Assembly: GCA_030247555.1 (NCBI GenBank)
Contig: JAOTSD010000023.1
Coordinates: 1-55,998 of the forward strand
Length of the DNA: 55,998 nucleotides
Reading direction: 5' to 3'
Source: Siculibacillus sp.
Lineage (GTDB): Bacteria; Pseudomonadota; Alphaproteobacteria; Rhizobiales; Ancalomicrobiaceae
Part shown: in pieces, positions 46,011 to 54,332 of the stretch
Position numbering within the stretch: the stretch's first letter is position 1
How the letters are laid out: every line of letters starts with the position of its first letter
The notes under the pieces: model-generated
The model's database searches: none
The model's input: only the letters and a program-made list of their open reading frames with translations
What the model was told of the DNA's origin: nothing
Position numbers and translations under genes: made by a program

Positions 46011-48503
46011 TCAGGCCCGATAGGTCGGCCGCTCGCGCGCGTCGAGCGCCCGGACGCTCCCCTCCGGGGTCGCCTCCGCCGCGGCCTCGGGGCGGCGGTG
46101 GAGCCGCACCCGCTTCTCGCCGGGCGCCATGTGGAACCCGTCGGTGGCGGTGAAGCTCTCGTCGATCACCATGACCGAGGACACCGCCTCCTCGCAGGCG
46201 ATCACCAGTTCCCAGTCCGCGCCCACCCGTTCCACCCGGGCGGTGAGGCCGCAGCGCCGGCGCACCGCCGATCGCCCGAGCGGGTGGTGGAAGGCTTCGG
46301 CGATCACCGTGCCGTCGTCGGCGACGAGGCGGGCATGGGTGAGGTCGTGCGCCGCCGGGCCGAAGCGATAGGCCCGCGTCGTGTCGAAGAAGCCGCCGAA
46401 GATCTCGGTGGCGGCGAGGCTCACCGAGCCGTGCGGCGGCACCGCGACCTCCCGCGTCCCCGAGGCCGCCGAGCGATGGCCGTCGGCCAGCGCGACGAGG
46501 TCGAGCCGGCCGGCGACGGCCGCGGCGGTGTCGTTGACGACGTGGACGTCGAGGCCGTTGACGCCCTCGTCCGAGAGGATCACCACAACCGGCGCCGAGG
46601 CGCGCGCCAGCGCATGGAAGGCCGACTTCGCCCGGCCGAGCGCGTCGACGAGCCCCCAACCGGCGCCGATCTTCGGATCGCGGTGGGTGAAGACCAGCGC
46701 GCCGCGGCAGGTCGACCCGGGCCGGCGCCATTCGCGCACCGTCTCCTCGATCACGTGATCGACCGTGGCGCGACCGACGTCGAGGAGGCGCTCGGGATCC
46801 TCGTGGCGCAGCGCGGGAGGGTCGATGCGGAAGATCATCCGCTCGTAGATCTCGCGGACGTCCTCGAAGTCCCAGCCGGCCCCGAGGTCGCGCGGCACGC
46901 CGGCTTTCCATCGCGGCGAATGGACCGGCGGGACCGCGAGCTCGTCGGTCACCGTCCTGGCTTCGGGGATGCAGGCGAAGGCGAGGCATTCGGCGGCGAA
47001 ACGGACGTTCGCCCGGCGCGCGTCGTCGAGCGGCCGGCCGTAGGCGCCGACGCCGTAGTAGTGGGTGACGCCGGCATCCGCCACGAAGGGCATCTCGCCG
47101 CCGTCCGGCGTCGAGCGCACCCATGGCAGGCCGGGCGCTGTCTCCGCGGCCACCGCCGGCAGGATCTCGTCGAAGATCGCGTTGCTCCAAGCGGTCGGAG
47201 GCAGCCCCATCATCGCCGCCTGCTGGGTGATCTCCGAGCCGCCGCAGACGATCGCGCTCGACGGATGGCGGGCGAGCCGTGCCGCCACTTCGTGCGTCTC
47301 GGCGCGCGCCGCCGCGACGAAGTCGGGATCGGCGGCCGGATAGTCGAAATTGGCGAACATCAGGTCCTGCCAGACCAGCAGGCCGAGTTCGTCGCAGAGG
47401 TCGTGGAAGGCCTCCGCCTCGTAGAGCCCGATGCCGGGGACGCGGACCATGTTGAGGCCGGCGTCGCGCATGCGCGTCAGCTCCGCTTCGTGGGCCGCCC
47501 GGTCGCCGGCGAGGCCGACCAGGTCGATCGGCACCCACACCGAGCCGCGGGCGAAGATCGGCACGCCGTTGACGACGAGGCCGAAACCGCGCCCGTCCTC
47601 GCCGCGATCGACCTCGATGCGGCGGAAACCGACGCGGCCGAGCGCGAAGTGGACGCCGTCGATCTCGACCTCGACCGCGTGCAGGACGGGGTCGCCATGG
47701 GTCGCCGGCCACCACGGGGCGATGCCGGCGAGCGCCACCTCGCCGACGAACGCGCCGTCGGGGCCGGGGGTCAGCGTCGTCTCGCAGCCGGCGCAGAGGA
47801 GGCGCGCCGAGGCCGGCACATGCGCCGCCTCGAAGACGAGACGGGCGGCGAGATGGCCGTCGATGCCGTCATATCCGGCGTCGAGGCGGACGTCGCGGAT
47901 CGGATCGGTGGCCGGATCGAAGATCGTGATCGGCCGGAACGGGCCGATCATGTCGATCGGCGGGCACCAGCCCGGCATGTGGCCGAGGAGCGTGGTGCGG
48001 ACCGCGCGCAGCCGCTGCTCCGGGATCAGCCGCGGCCGCCAGCGCGCCCGCTTGGGCTTCACGCCGTCGAGGGCGCGGGAGAGCGAGCGGAAGACGATCG
48101 CCAGTTCCATACCCGGACGCAGGTCGACGTCGACCTCGTGGGAAAGGAACATCGATCGGCTCGTCAGGATCGGGGCGCCGTCGAGGAAGACCTCGGCGAA
48201 GGTGGCGAGCCCGTCGAAGCGCAGCCGCCGTCGGCCGGCGACGGCGACCGTGGTGCGGTACCAGTGGTCCCGGTCGTGGAGCGGCGAGGGCGCCTCGCGA
48301 GACCAACGCCCCGCCGCCTCGAGCGCGGCGGCTACGGTGCCGGGAACGACGGCGTCGAGCCACTCGGCGGCCGGATCGACGTCCGCCGGCGAGGCCCAGG
48401 CGCCGGGCGCCGTCGAGGTCATGCGCCAGCCGGTCTCGAGCGGTCGGCGGGAAGCTGAGATCGACAGCGCGTGAGTCACGGTCTCGATGAGGCGGATGGG
48501 CAA
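46011..48503 (-). CDS. Glycoside hydrolase family 2, beta-mannosidase-like
   Basis: This 830-residue protein follows the GH2 layout: a jelly-roll sugar-binding domain (about 25-200, with WYRTTVAV and LRFDGLATFAEVFLDG), an immunoglobulin-like domain, then the TIM barrel (about 310-640). The barrel has GVPIFARGSVWVPIDL, MRDAGLNMVRVPG and the acid/base candidate Glu424 in IVCGGSEITQQ. The family's usual WxGNNE reads CGGSE here, so the subfamily is divergent. A C-terminal beta domain follows. There is no signal peptide, so it is probably cytoplasmic. The start appears to be TTG 48503 (GGAG 8 nt upstream), since ATG 48422 would cut into the first domain. The substrate is unproven. Confidence 0.82.
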   Translation of the reverse strand: MPIRLIETVTHALSISASRRPLETGWRMTSTAPGAWASPADVDPAAEWLDAVVPGTVAAALEAAGRWSREAPSPLHDRDHWYRTTVAVAGRRRLRFDGLATFAEVFLDGAPILTSRSMFLSHEVDVDLRPGMELAIVFRSLSRALDGVKPKRARWRPRLIPEQRLRAVRTTLLGHMPGWCPPIDMIGPFRPITIFDPATDPIRDVRLDAGYDGIDGHLAARLVFEAAHVPASARLLCAGCETTLTPGPDGAFVGEVALAGIAPWWPATHGDPVLHAVEVEIDGVHFALGRVGFRRIEVDRGEDGRGFGLVVNGVPIFARGSVWVPIDLVGLAGDRAAHEAELTRMRDAGLNMVRVPGIGLYEAEAFHDLCDELGLLVWQDLMFANFDYPAADPDFVAAARAETHEVAARLARHPSSAIVCGGSEITQQAAMMGLPPTAWSNAIFDEILPAVAAETAPGLPWVRSTPDGGEMPFVADAGVTHYYGVGAYGRPLDDARRANVRFAAECLAFACIPEARTVTDELAVPPVHSPRWKAGVPRDLGAGWDFEDVREIYERMIFRIDPPALRHEDPERLLDVGRATVDHVIEETVREWRRPGSTCRGALVFTHRDPKIGAGWGLVDALGRAKSAFHALARASAPVVVILSDEGVNGLDVHVVNDTAAAVAGRLDLVALADGHRSAASGTREVAVPPHGSVSLAATEIFGGFFDTTRAYRFGPAAHDLTHARLVADDGTVIAEAFHHPLGRSAVRRRCGLTARVERVGADWELVIACEEAVSSVMVIDESFTATDGFHMAPGEKRVRLHRRPEAAAEATPEGSVRALDARERPTYRA

Positions 48504-48679
48504 GAGCGGGCTCCGACGACTCGGGGAACTCGACGATCAGATTACCCCAGGCGATGGCGGCGCGCGGGTTGCAGAACCGCCCCACACTAAGTAATATTCC
48601 AGATGTCGGGGTGGTTCGATCGAGGAAACCGCCGCACGTGATCGGCTCGGTCCAGAGCGATCGGAACCATCGGGGGTCG

Positions 48680-49141
48680 ATGATGACGCATGGTGTTCGG
48701 TCTTTCGTGGTGGTCGGCCTCGCCCTTGCGGGCCTCGCCGGGGCGGTCGTCGAAGCGAAGGCGGCGGGCAGCCCGGTCGTCGCCGCGATGGACGACGGTT
48801 GGCAGAGCGTGCTGCGCCGATGGATCGGCAACGGTTGGAAGCCGTTCCACACCGAGGGCTTCAATTTCCTCGCCCCGGCCAATACGCCGAAGCGATGGGG
48901 AGCCGGGCTCAAGCAGGATGCCCCCGTGGCCTTCGCGGCGATCTGCGACGCCTGCAGCGGCGTGCGGATGCGTCTCCTCGATTCGCGGGGCATCGTTCTC
49001 GGTCAGGGTCAGCCGGCCGGCAACTCGACGGCGCTGTCCTACATGCCGATGGCGACCGAGAAGGCCAGCATCGAGCTGACCGCGGTCGGCTGCCGCGCCT
49101 CCAACTGCGTCATCCGCTACACCAGCTTCGGCCGACGCTGA
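48680..49141 (+). CDS. Secreted protein of unknown function
   Basis: This 153-residue protein has a signal peptide (hydrophobic about 10-27, cleavage near AKA-AGS). The mature part includes NGWKPFHTEGFNFLAPANTPKRWGAGL, FAAICDACSGVRMRLLDSRGIVLGQG and TAVGCRASNCVIRYTSFGRR. Four Cys in two close pairs (CDAC, CRASNC) suggest disulfides or metal binding in the periplasm. Two ATGs in tandem (48680, 48683) follow CGGGGG. It is divergent from the GH2 gene; the region between holds an AT patch (AAGTAATATTCC, 48590-48601). No family recognised. Confidence 0.7.
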   Translation: MMTHGVRSFVVVGLALAGLAGAVVEAKAAGSPVVAAMDDGWQSVLRRWIGNGWKPFHTEGFNFLAPANTPKRWGAGLKQDAPVAFAAICDACSGVRMRLLDSRGIVLGQGQPAGNSTALSYMPMATEKASIELTAVGCRASNCVIRYTSFGRR

Positions 49142-49166
49142 GATCGGCGCCGGCGGAGCCGTCGCC

Positions 49167-50153
49167 TCACGCCGCATCGCGGACACGACGGTCCGCGAAC
49201 GCGGTGTCGAGATCGGCCATGCAGCGCTCCCAGGCGCCGGCGCAGGCGTCGATCATCTCGGCGAGCCCGTCGAAGCGCTTGCGCGCCATGGCGCGGGCGA
49301 GCTTGAACTGCATCACCTTCATCGTCTCGGCGATCTCCTCGGCCGCCGCGATGGCGCCGTCGAGGCCGGTCTCGCCCCGGCCGCGCAGCCAGTCGAGATG
49401 GCTCGCCGCCAGTTCGAAATTCGCTCCGTACTGGCGCATCAGGTTGAAGGCGTAGGTGTGGAAATATTCCGGCGGCCGGGTCGCGAGGTCGCTCGCATGG
49501 CGGGCGAAGTCGGCGCTCCAGGCGGCGAACGGGTTCGTCGCCGGCCGCCGCGCCAGATGCCGCTTCAAGAGATCCACCGCCTCACGGGTGAGATCGACCA
49601 GCGGCGGACGCTCGGGGATCTTGAGGAACTCGACATAGGGAAAGAGGACCGCCGGATCGCGCGTCGCACCGGGTGCGCCGAAGATGCCGTCGTAATCCTC
49701 GGCGGTGAGCCGGAAGTAGCCGGCGTTGTGGAAGTAGTCGAGGCGGCGCGCGGCCGGATCGATGGAGGTGATGCCGATCGTCGTCTTGGAATGGCCGGTG
49801 CGATAGGTCACGCCGAGCGTGTCGGGCAGGAAGTGCGCGTCGGCCTCGACCAGGACGATGCGGCCGCGGCCGACCTGCTCGGCGACATGGGCCTCCAGCC
49901 GGTCGAAGATCGACAGTTCCAGCAGTTCGAGCCCGTAGAGCCGTTCGAGATCGGCGGTCGGCACCTTGAAGAAGGTCGCCTGATCGCCCTCGTAGGACTG
50001 GGTCACGGTGAAGCCGAGAATCGCCGCCGGCTCGTGGCCGAGAGCGGCGACGATCTCGATCCACAGATCGGTCCAGCAATTGGTCTCCGGCCAGCGCCGA
50101 TCGGCCGCATGCAGCGCATGGGGGCGATGGGAGGAAGGATCGGGGAATCGCAT
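49167..50153 (-). CDS. DUF1839 protein linked to amino acid:carrier-protein ligase
   Basis: This 328-residue protein belongs to the DUF1839 family, of unknown function. The N-terminal half has ETNCWTDLWIEIVAALG (Cys26), RIVLVEADAHFLPDT, YRTGHSKTTIGITSID (His121) and RLDYFHNAGYF (Asp139/Asn143). This Cys ... ylPxT ... H ... D-x-FH pattern resembles papain-fold acyltransferases of the BtrH N-terminal type, which move an acyl group from a carrier protein to an acceptor. That assignment is my inference from motif order only. The C-terminal half is helical. It lies downstream of the ligase, ACAD-like and carrier-protein genes on the same strand, but a terminator (50315-50334) and 187 nt separate it. 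The start is supported by GGAGA 10 nt upstream. Confidence 0.8.
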   Translation of the reverse strand: MRFPDPSSHRPHALHAADRRWPETNCWTDLWIEIVAALGHEPAAILGFTVTQSYEGDQATFFKVPTADLERLYGLELLELSIFDRLEAHVAEQVGRGRIVLVEADAHFLPDTLGVTYRTGHSKTTIGITSIDPAARRLDYFHNAGYFRLTAEDYDGIFGAPGATRDPAVLFPYVEFLKIPERPPLVDLTREAVDLLKRHLARRPATNPFAAWSADFARHASDLATRPPEYFHTYAFNLMRQYGANFELAASHLDWLRGRGETGLDGAIAAAEEIAETMKVMQFKLARAMARKRFDGLAEMIDACAGAWERCMADLDTAFADRRVRDAA

Positions 50154-50314
50154 GCCTGGGGTCTCCGAAATGATGTCGAGCCATCAGTCGGCTCCGGTGG
50201 TGCCGACGACCGTGCCGTGCCGGGCCTCCACCCCGCCGAGATCGGGTCTTTCCGATTTCGACCACTCTCCGGGGCCCACTCGAAGACATCCGAGTTGGAC
50301 GAGGGGAGAGGAAG

Positions 50315-50334
50315 GCCGCGCCCGGAGGCGCGGC
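50315..50334 (-). terminator. Terminator hairpin after the amino acid:CP ligase gene
   Basis: An 8-bp stem (GCCGCGCC/GGCGCGGC) with a 4-nt loop lies 6 nt beyond the ligase stop and is followed, on the minus strand, by CTTCCTCTCC. It could lower expression of the DUF1839 gene relative to the first three genes. Confidence 0.6.
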
Positions 50335-50340
50335 TCGATC

Positions 50341-51300
50341 TCAACCGAACAACGCCGCGCGCACGCTCTCCGGCCACTTCGCCACGTCGTTGCCGTGGTG
50401 GCGGAAGAGGGCGAGCGCGATACGCTCGAGGCCGAAGCCGACGCAGGCGGAGTGGGCCTCCTCGCCGTCCTCGCGCTTCATCCCCCACAGCGAACCGAAG
50501 TGGTTCTGGTGGTAGTTGAAGGACAGGCAGGCGGTGGGACCGGCGCCGTCGTTGACCGGGATCAGCAGTTCGAACTTGAGCTGCTGGTCACGCTGGTTGC
50601 GCGCCATCAGCTTGCCGCCGCGGCCGAAGAACGGATCGTTGGCGACGTCGAGTTCGCAGGGAAGTCCGAGGCTCTCGATCATCTTCGGGCCACGCTCGAG
50701 CCAACGCTCGCGGAACTCCCTCACCTGCTCCGGCGTGCCGATGCAGACGTTCTCACGCATGCGGAAGAGCTGCATGCGGGTGGGTTCCTTCGAGGGCTCG
50801 TGGCGGAAGCAGTAGCTCTTCAGGTCGAAGAGCAACCCCGTCTCCGGCACCGCGCCCTTGGCCGCCACCGTCGGATAGAGCGGATAGCAGGCCGCCGGCG
50901 TCAGCACCACGTCGGTCGGCGACTGGTACTCCGCCCAATCGCGCCCCTCGGTCAGCGCCGCGATCAGCTGGCAGTGATCGCCGTCATTGCCCATGAAGGA
51001 GTGGATCGAGCCGGCGAGCTGCGGGAAGCTCTTGAGATAGCCCGACTTTTCCATGTTCACCCGCGGCATCGCCGGGGGGAAGTGGATCTTCACCGCGCCG
51101 TCCTCACGCGAGAAGCGCTCGACCAGACGCTCGAAGCCGTCGATCACCTCTTCGAAGACGCCTGAGCGGCCGTAGAGACCGTCGACGCCGGTCGGCATCA
51201 GCACCCCGTCCTCGAACAGGCGATCGAGGAAGGGCTTGGCCGGTGCGACCGGCGCGGCGGCGGCTTCGGCCGCGCGGATTTCCGGGGGAATGGCGTTCAT
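50341..51300 (-). CDS. Amino acid:[carrier protein] ligase (seryl-tRNA synthetase homologue)
   Basis: This 319-residue protein is a class II aminoacyl-tRNA synthetase catalytic domain without a tRNA-binding arm. It has the SerRS-like motif 2 ([20 protein letters not shown]) and motif 3 ([11 protein letters not shown]). Cys138, Glu183 and Cys286 occupy the zinc-ligand positions of archaeal-type SerRS. Characterised relatives (Bradyrhizobium and Agrobacterium) activate glycine or alanine with ATP and load it on a stand-alone carrier protein, not on tRNA. The carrier protein gene lies two genes upstream. ATG 51300 (GAGG 5 nt upstream) is preferred to GTG 51306. It starts 7 nt after the ACAD stop, in one operon. 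Confidence 0.93.
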   Translation of the reverse strand: MNAIPPEIRAAEAAAAPVAPAKPFLDRLFEDGVLMPTGVDGLYGRSGVFEEVIDGFERLVERFSREDGAVKIHFPPAMPRVNMEKSGYLKSFPQLAGSIHSFMGNDGDHCQLIAALTEGRDWAEYQSPTDVVLTPAACYPLYPTVAAKGAVPETGLLFDLKSYCFRHEPSKEPTRMQLFRMRENVCIGTPEQVREFRERWLERGPKMIESLGLPCELDVANDPFFGRGGKLMARNQRDQQLKFELLIPVNDGAGPTACLSFNYHQNHFGSLWGMKREDGEEAHSACVGFGLERIALALFRHHGNDVAKWPESVRAALFG

Positions 51301-51307
51301 GTCCACC

Positions 51308-52495
51308 TCACGCGACGGCCGTGTCGATCTTGCTCATCAGCAAGAGGTTCGACGTGTTGCCGAGGATGCGATCGTTGTTGATCATGATCGCGGCGGAGAG
51401 CAGGTCGCGGTAGTTGCGAGCGATCGTCCACTGGCCGGCGTTGCGATAGCCGGCGAGGCCGAGGATCATCAGCGAGGCTTGCGCGATCTCGATGCCGAGC
51501 TGCGACGCCGACACCTTGATGGTGTTGAGTTCGGCGATGAACGACAGCGTGTTCATCAGGCTCTCGTCGGCGAGCGCCTCCTCGTAACGGGCGATGCCGG
51601 CGATGAGCAGCGACTTCATCTGCTGCAGCGTGGCCGAGACCTCGGCGAGACGCAGCGCCCCCGGGGGCATGGTGCCCGGCCGCTTCTTGGCTTCGGCCTT
51701 CACGAAGGCCTGGGCCTTGAGCACCGTGTCGGCGGCGATGCCGTACCAGGTGGCGGTCCAGATGATGTGGGCCATGGCGAGCATCGACTGGGCGGCGATC
51801 TCTCCGAAGGGCTGGACGAAGACCTGACGCGCGTCGCCCTCGGAAATCAGCTCGAAGCCTTCCGAGCGGGTGCCGCGCATGCCCATCACGTCCCAGTCGA
51901 CGGTCTCGCGCAGTGTGTAGTCGCCCTTCTTGCAGACCACCATCACCTGGTCCGAAGACGCGGCGTCGGGGTTGCGGCGGCAGGTGGCGAGGATGGCGTC
52001 GGCGGCGCGGCCGTAGGAGATGCAGGTCGCCTGCTTGGTCAGGCGGTAGCGGTCACCTTCGACCTCGACGGCGCAGATCGAATTCCGCAGGTCGCCGCCG
52101 ATGCCGCCCTCGGTCGTCGCCGAGCCGAGGAGAAGCTGGTCGCGGGCGCACTCCCGCATGTAGTCGATGTGCCAATCGGAGCCGACCGAGTGCTGGATCA
52201 GGCTCGACATCTTGATCTGGTGCATACCGTAGATCATGGCCGACGAGCCGCAGGCCTGTCCGAGGCGGGCGACCAGAGCGCAGATCTCGGTGAGCGAGAC
52301 ACCCTCGCCGCCGAATTCCTTCGGGATCCAGCAGCCGAGCAGCCGCTCGCGCTTCAACGCGTCGAAGGTCTCCTGCGGGAAGCGACCGGTCGCATCGACG
52401 TCGGCGGCGTGGCGGGAGGCCACCTCGTCGGCGACGCGTGCCATGCGTTCGATGGCGGAAAGGGTGAGCGAGCTCGGATCGACGACGACGTTCAT
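51308..52495 (-). CDS. Acyl-CoA dehydrogenase-like flavoprotein of the carrier-protein operon
   Basis: This 395-residue protein has the acyl-CoA dehydrogenase fold: the N-terminal helical domain (about 10-115), a middle beta domain ([39 protein letters not shown]) and a C-terminal helical domain. The catalytic Glu normally found in a YEGT-type motif is missing; the corresponding stretch ([18 protein letters not shown], about 363-380) has Ile/Asn there. The base may lie elsewhere, or the reaction may differ from CoA-ester dehydrogenation. Placed between a carrier protein (4 nt upstream) and its ligase (7 nt downstream), it probably oxidises an aminoacyl thioester on the carrier. That is inference. 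Confidence 0.88.
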   Translation of the reverse strand: MNVVVDPSSLTLSAIERMARVADEVASRHAADVDATGRFPQETFDALKRERLLGCWIPKEFGGEGVSLTEICALVARLGQACGSSAMIYGMHQIKMSSLIQHSVGSDWHIDYMRECARDQLLLGSATTEGGIGGDLRNSICAVEVEGDRYRLTKQATCISYGRAADAILATCRRNPDAASSDQVMVVCKKGDYTLRETVDWDVMGMRGTRSEGFELISEGDARQVFVQPFGEIAAQSMLAMAHIIWTATWYGIAADTVLKAQAFVKAEAKKRPGTMPPGALRLAEVSATLQQMKSLLIAGIARYEEALADESLMNTLSFIAELNTIKVSASQLGIEIAQASLMILGLAGYRNAGQWTIARNYRDLLSAAIMINNDRILGNTSNLLLMSKIDTAVA

Positions 52496-52499
52496 GGGA

Positions 52500-52745
52500 T
52501 CAAGCCCTTCCGGAAACGAGTTCGGTGACGGAGCGATCGATCGCGGAGATCGACGCGAAGGTCTTGCGGTTGAGCATGCGTTCGGGGAATTCGATGTCGA
52601 ACGCCTCTTCCAGCGCCAGCATCAGCTGCACCGAGGCGAACGAAGTCATTCCCAGTTCGTAGAGATCGTCCTCGTCGCGCACGCGCTCGAGCGGGACGGG
52701 CAGGATCTTGTGGTTACCGATGAGTTCACGGATCTGCGTTGCCAT
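52500..52745 (-). CDS. Stand-alone acyl/aminoacyl carrier protein
   Basis: This 81-residue four-helix carrier protein has the phosphopantetheine site Ser35 in DLYELGMTSFASVQLMLALEE (GMTS in place of the usual GxDS). The acidic helix II/III surface (LEEAFDIEFPERML) is typical of ACPs. It is the first gene of the operon with the ACAD-like and ligase genes, and is the expected acceptor for the aminoacyl group. The dedicated fatty-acid AcpP has a different DSLD motif, so this is not it. The 5' region (52746-52895) is AT-richer than its surroundings and holds the operon promoter, though I see no clear -35/-10 pair. Confidence 0.92.
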   Translation of the reverse strand: MATQIRELIGNHKILPVPLERVRDEDDLYELGMTSFASVQLMLALEEAFDIEFPERMLNRKTFASISAIDRSVTELVSGRA

Positions 52746-52895
52746 GACGCTCCCCTTCGTCTTAGAAATCGATGGGGCGGACTATTGCAGACAAGTCGAA
52801 ACATCGGATGAAGAGAGAGGGTTTATCGGAACTTACCGAGATCCGGCGATTTCTGTGGTGAACGATGGGTGTCTTTGCGTCACCGCTGCATCACG

Positions 52896-52938
52896 ACGAA
52901 GAAGGGCGGGGACCTTCCGGTCGCCCGCCCTTCTTCGT
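52896..52938. terminator. Strong hairpin between serA and the carrier-protein operon
   Basis: Perfect 15-bp arms (ACGAAGAAGGGCGGG and its complement) enclose a 13-nt stretch that can itself pair (GACC/GGTC). The stem foot gives CTTCTTCGT on both strands. It lies 30 nt beyond the serA stop and about 150 nt upstream of the carrier protein gene, insulating the two. Confidence 0.85.
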
Positions 52939-52968
52939 TCGCTGCGGCGCTCCCGCCGGCGCCGGCCT

Positions 52969-54207
52969 TCAGTAGAGCAGGCGCGCCCGGATCGTGCCGG
53001 GAATGGCGCGCATCGCCTCGAGGATGTCGTCGGCATGGTCGCCGGCGCCGTCCGCCTCGATCACCACGTAGCCGACCTCGCCTTCGGTCTGAAGGTACTC
53101 CGACCCGATGTTGAGGCCGCGGTCCGAGATCAGGTTGTTGAGCTTGTTGAGCATGCCCGGCCGGTTCTCGTGGACGTGGATGAAGCGGGTGCCGTTGGGC
53201 CGCGGCGGCAGCTGTACCTGCGGGAAATTGACCGCGCCCGAGGTCGAACCGATGTCCGAATAGTCGACGAGTTTCCTCGCCACTTCCGCGCCGATGCGCT
53301 CCTGCGCCTCCTCGGTCGACCCGCCGATGTGCGGCGTCAGGATGACGTTGGCGAGCCCTTGGATCGGCGAGACGAAACGCTCGGCGTTCGACTTCGGTTC
53401 CTTGGGGAAGACGTCGATCGCCGCACCGGCGAGGTGGCCGCTCTTCAGCGCCTCGGCGAGCGCGTCGAGATCGGCGACCGTGCCGCGAGCGTTGTTGATG
53501 AAGTAGGCGCCCTTCTTCATCTTGGCGAACTCGCCCGCGCCCATCATGTTCTGCGTCTGGGCGGTCTCCGGCACGTGCATGGAGACGACGTCCGAGGCGG
53601 CGAGCAATTCGTCGAGCGAATCCGACGGCTCGGTGTTGCCGTGGCGCAGCTTGTCGGTGAGATCGAAGAAGATCACCCGCATACCCATGCTCTCGGCGAG
53701 ATTGGAGAGCTGCGAGCCGATGTTGCCATAACCGACGATGCCGAGGGTCTTGCCGCGCACCTCGAAGGAGCGGTCGGCCGACTTGTCCCAACCGCCCTGG
53801 TGCGCCGACACCGACCGGTCGAAGATGCGTCGCATCAGCATGACGATCTCGCCGATCACCAGTTCGGCGACCGAACGGGTGTTGGAGAAAGGCGCGTTGA
53901 ACACCGGAATGCCGCGCTTTCGCGCCGCGCCGAGTTCGACCTGATTGGTGCCGACCGAGAAGCAGCCGACCGCCATCAGCCGGTCGGCCGCCGCGAACAC
54001 CTCTTCGGTCAGCCGGGTGCGCGAGCGGATGCCGACCATGTGGACGCCGGCCATCGCCTCCTTCAGCGCCTCGCCTTCCAGCGCTTTGGGCAGGTGGACG
54101 AGATTGGTGTAGCCGGCCGCCTTCATCAGGTCGACCGCCGTTTGACTGATGCCCTCGAGGAGCAGGACCGAGATGCGTTCGCGCGGCAGCGAGAGGCGGG
54201 GCGTCAT
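52969..54207 (-). CDS. serA: D-3-phosphoglycerate dehydrogenase
   Basis: This 412-residue NAD-dependent enzyme commits 3-phosphoglycerate to serine synthesis. It has the Rossmann motif GIVGYGNIGSQ, FVSPIQGLANVILTPHIGGSTEEAQE with the catalytic His, and a C-terminal ACT domain (RFIHVHENRPGMLNKLNNLISDRGLNIGS...). The size and ACT arrangement match the E. coli type, which serine inhibits. ATG 54207 gives the usual N-terminus; longer starts add low-complexity Arg/Pro. Serine is the precursor of glycine and one-carbon units, both relevant to neighbouring genes (the ligase, PssA, Fhs), but no direct link is shown. Confidence 0.94.
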   Translation of the reverse strand: MTPRLSLPRERISVLLLEGISQTAVDLMKAAGYTNLVHLPKALEGEALKEAMAGVHMVGIRSRTRLTEEVFAAADRLMAVGCFSVGTNQVELGAARKRGIPVFNAPFSNTRSVAELVIGEIVMLMRRIFDRSVSAHQGGWDKSADRSFEVRGKTLGIVGYGNIGSQLSNLAESMGMRVIFFDLTDKLRHGNTEPSDSLDELLAASDVVSMHVPETAQTQNMMGAGEFAKMKKGAYFINNARGTVADLDALAEALKSGHLAGAAIDVFPKEPKSNAERFVSPIQGLANVILTPHIGGSTEEAQERIGAEVARKLVDYSDIGSTSGAVNFPQVQLPPRPNGTRFIHVHENRPGMLNKLNNLISDRGLNIGSEYLQTEGEVGYVVIEADGAGDHADDILEAMRAIPGTIRARLLY

Positions 54208-54332
54208 GAGCTGTTTCCCGAGGTGGAAGCGAGGAACGGATGGTCTAGTGCGACGCGGCCCGCGGTTCAATCGGCGAGTTGCGCGAAACGGCGGACGTCA
54301 TCGCGGTGCGGCCCGCATTTTCGGGCGCAGGT

